DNA of 56,457 bases from DATKBT01 sp035546295 (lineage in GTDB: Bacteria > Acidobacteriota > Thermoanaerobaculia > Multivoradales > Multivoraceae): assembly GCA_035546295.1 (NCBI GenBank), contig DATKBT010000122.1, forward strand, positions 1-56,457, read 5' to 3'. This document shows positions 55,784 to 56,457 of the stretch, one piece after another. A program made the translations under genes and the position numbers. The stretch's first letter is position 1. Each line of letters opens with the position of its first letter. The notes below the pieces were generated by a model. The model was not told the DNA's origin, searched no databases, and was given only the letters and a program-made list of their open reading frames with translations.

Positions 55784-56457
55784 GCCGCCACCCGCAGATC
55801 CGGCGAGTCGCCCTGATCCACAAGCTGGGCGAGCCGGAGGCTGCTCGGCTGAGCCAGGAGCTCTCCGACTGGCTGCGCCGCCGCGAGCTCGAGGTGTTGA
55901 TGCCGGAGCTCGACGGCGAGCTCCTCGAACCCCCCGCCCGGAGGCAGGCCACCGAGCCGCGATCGACGGAAGAGCGTCCCGCGGGCTCCCCTTCGCCGGA
56001 GACCGGCGCCGGCGGGTCCCCGAGCGCGAGCTCCGAGGCCACGGGGCACGGGCCCCCTGGCGAGGATCGCGCCGACACGAAGCGCCCCGAAGAGCAGACC
56101 GCCGAAGAGCAGCCCGCCCCGCCGCGGGCCTCCGGGACGCAGCCTACGGCCGCTCCGCCCGCCACCGGGGCGCAGGCTCCCGCCGAGTCGGTTTCCGCCG
56201 AGACCCACACCGCCGAGACCCTCTGCCCCGACGTCGACTGCGACCTGGTGGTGGTCCTCGGCGGCGACGGAACGCTGCTCTCGGTCGCCCGCGCCATCCA
56301 GGGGCGCTCCCCGATTCTCGGCGTCAACCTGGGCACCCTCGGGTTCCTCACCGAGATCAACCGCGGCGAGCTCTACCCATCGCTCGTCGAGGTGCTCGCC
56401 GGGCGCTACTCCCTCGAGGAGCGGTCGCTGTTCGAGGTCGAGCTGCACCGTTCTTCG
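55780..56457 (+). CDS. nadK: NAD kinase (3' end outside the window), with a large insertion
   Basis: NadK makes NADP from NAD. The start is a TTG in the TTGA overlap with tlyA. The first beta-alpha unit (RRVALIHKLGEP, LSQELSDWLRRRELEVLMPE) is normal. Between residues about 50 and 147 a Pro/Glu/Ala/Thr-rich stretch interrupts the usual fold, so the catalytic motif VVVLGGDGTLLSVAR falls at about 157-171 instead of near 70. ILGVNLGTLGFLTEI follows. The gene runs off the window after 226 codons, so the C-terminal domain is unseen. Confidence 0.9.
   Translation, partial: MSRHPQIRRVALIHKLGEPEAARLSQELSDWLRRRELEVLMPELDGELLEPPARRQATEPRSTEERPAGSPSPETGAGGSPSASSEATGHGPPGEDRADTKRPEEQTAEEQPAPPRASGTQPTAAPPATGAQAPAESVSAETHTAETLCPDVDCDLVVVLGGDGTLLSVARAIQGRSPILGVNLGTLGFLTEINRGELYPSLVEVLAGRYSLEERSLFEVELHRSS

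Overview
The window is a gene-dense, very G+C-rich chromosomal segment from a Gram-negative (diderm) bacterium. Outer-membrane biology is explicit: a type IV pilus secretin, a lipid A deacylase-like barrel, an O-antigen ligase-like protein and several lipobox proteins. The mix of genes (pilMNOPQ, a full System I cytochrome c maturation operon, HEAT-cyclophilin and IPT/TIG lipoproteins, an rpmI-rplT-zapA-6S RNA-rny-ymdB order) would fit Acidobacteriota, perhaps a Thermoanaerobaculia-like lineage. That assignment is inference; no 16S rRNA is present. I see no phage, IS element, integron or CRISPR array.

Layout. 1-3443: the end of secF and a bifunctional (p)ppGpp synthetase/hydrolase. 3444-4319: a long non-coding stretch with a 110-bp direct repeat, hairpins and many CTAG sites, ending in a promoter. 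4320-10300: the pilMNOPQ operon. 10557-14346: three lipoproteins (one unrecognised, one IPT/TIG plus PKD, one Big-1-like plus PKD). 14707-17200: a TPR protein overlapping a Roadblock/LC7 protein. 17380-21829: accB, accC, thiE, a 38-residue MetS-like membrane peptide, aroK and a metallophosphoesterase. 21910-29085, minus strand: ccmABCDEFGHI in transcription order, tightly packed. 29425-36071: a HEAT/cyclophilin-like lipoprotein, an ECF sigma factor with a probable anti-sigma factor and a bactofilin-like membrane protein, and a zinc-ribbon TPR protein. 36351-43971: proS, a CNNM/CorC-type membrane protein (minus strand), threonine ammonia-lyase, two tRNA-Val genes (GAC and CAC anticodons) and thrS. 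44531-49213: rpmI, rplT, a ZapB-like coiled coil, zapA, 6S RNA, rny and ymdB. 49464-53462: envelope genes (family 2 glycosyltransferase, PagL-like protein, Trm112-like protein, O-antigen ligase-like protein). 53484-56457: farnesyl diphosphate synthase, tlyA and the start of nadK.

How the genes fit together. The pil operon encodes the inner-membrane alignment complex (PilMNOP) and the secretin (PilQ). The lipoproteins and the TPR/Roadblock pair behind it are candidates for pilus-linked surface and polarity functions. The ccm operon exports heme and attaches it to c-type cytochromes, implying a respiratory chain rich in cytochrome c. The sigma/anti-sigma/membrane-protein trio looks like an envelope-stress module, and the 49-53 kb genes modify LPS.

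The parts most worth a second look are the pilQ-linked lipoprotein cluster with a lipoprotein-type PilQ, the TPR/Roadblock pair, the repeat region before pilM, an enlarged 6S RNA, an orphan MetS-like mini-protein, a NAD kinase with a roughly 90-residue disordered insertion, and period-15 minisatellites scattered through the window. Most candidate promoters share an extended -10 element, TGCTA followed by two bases and T.
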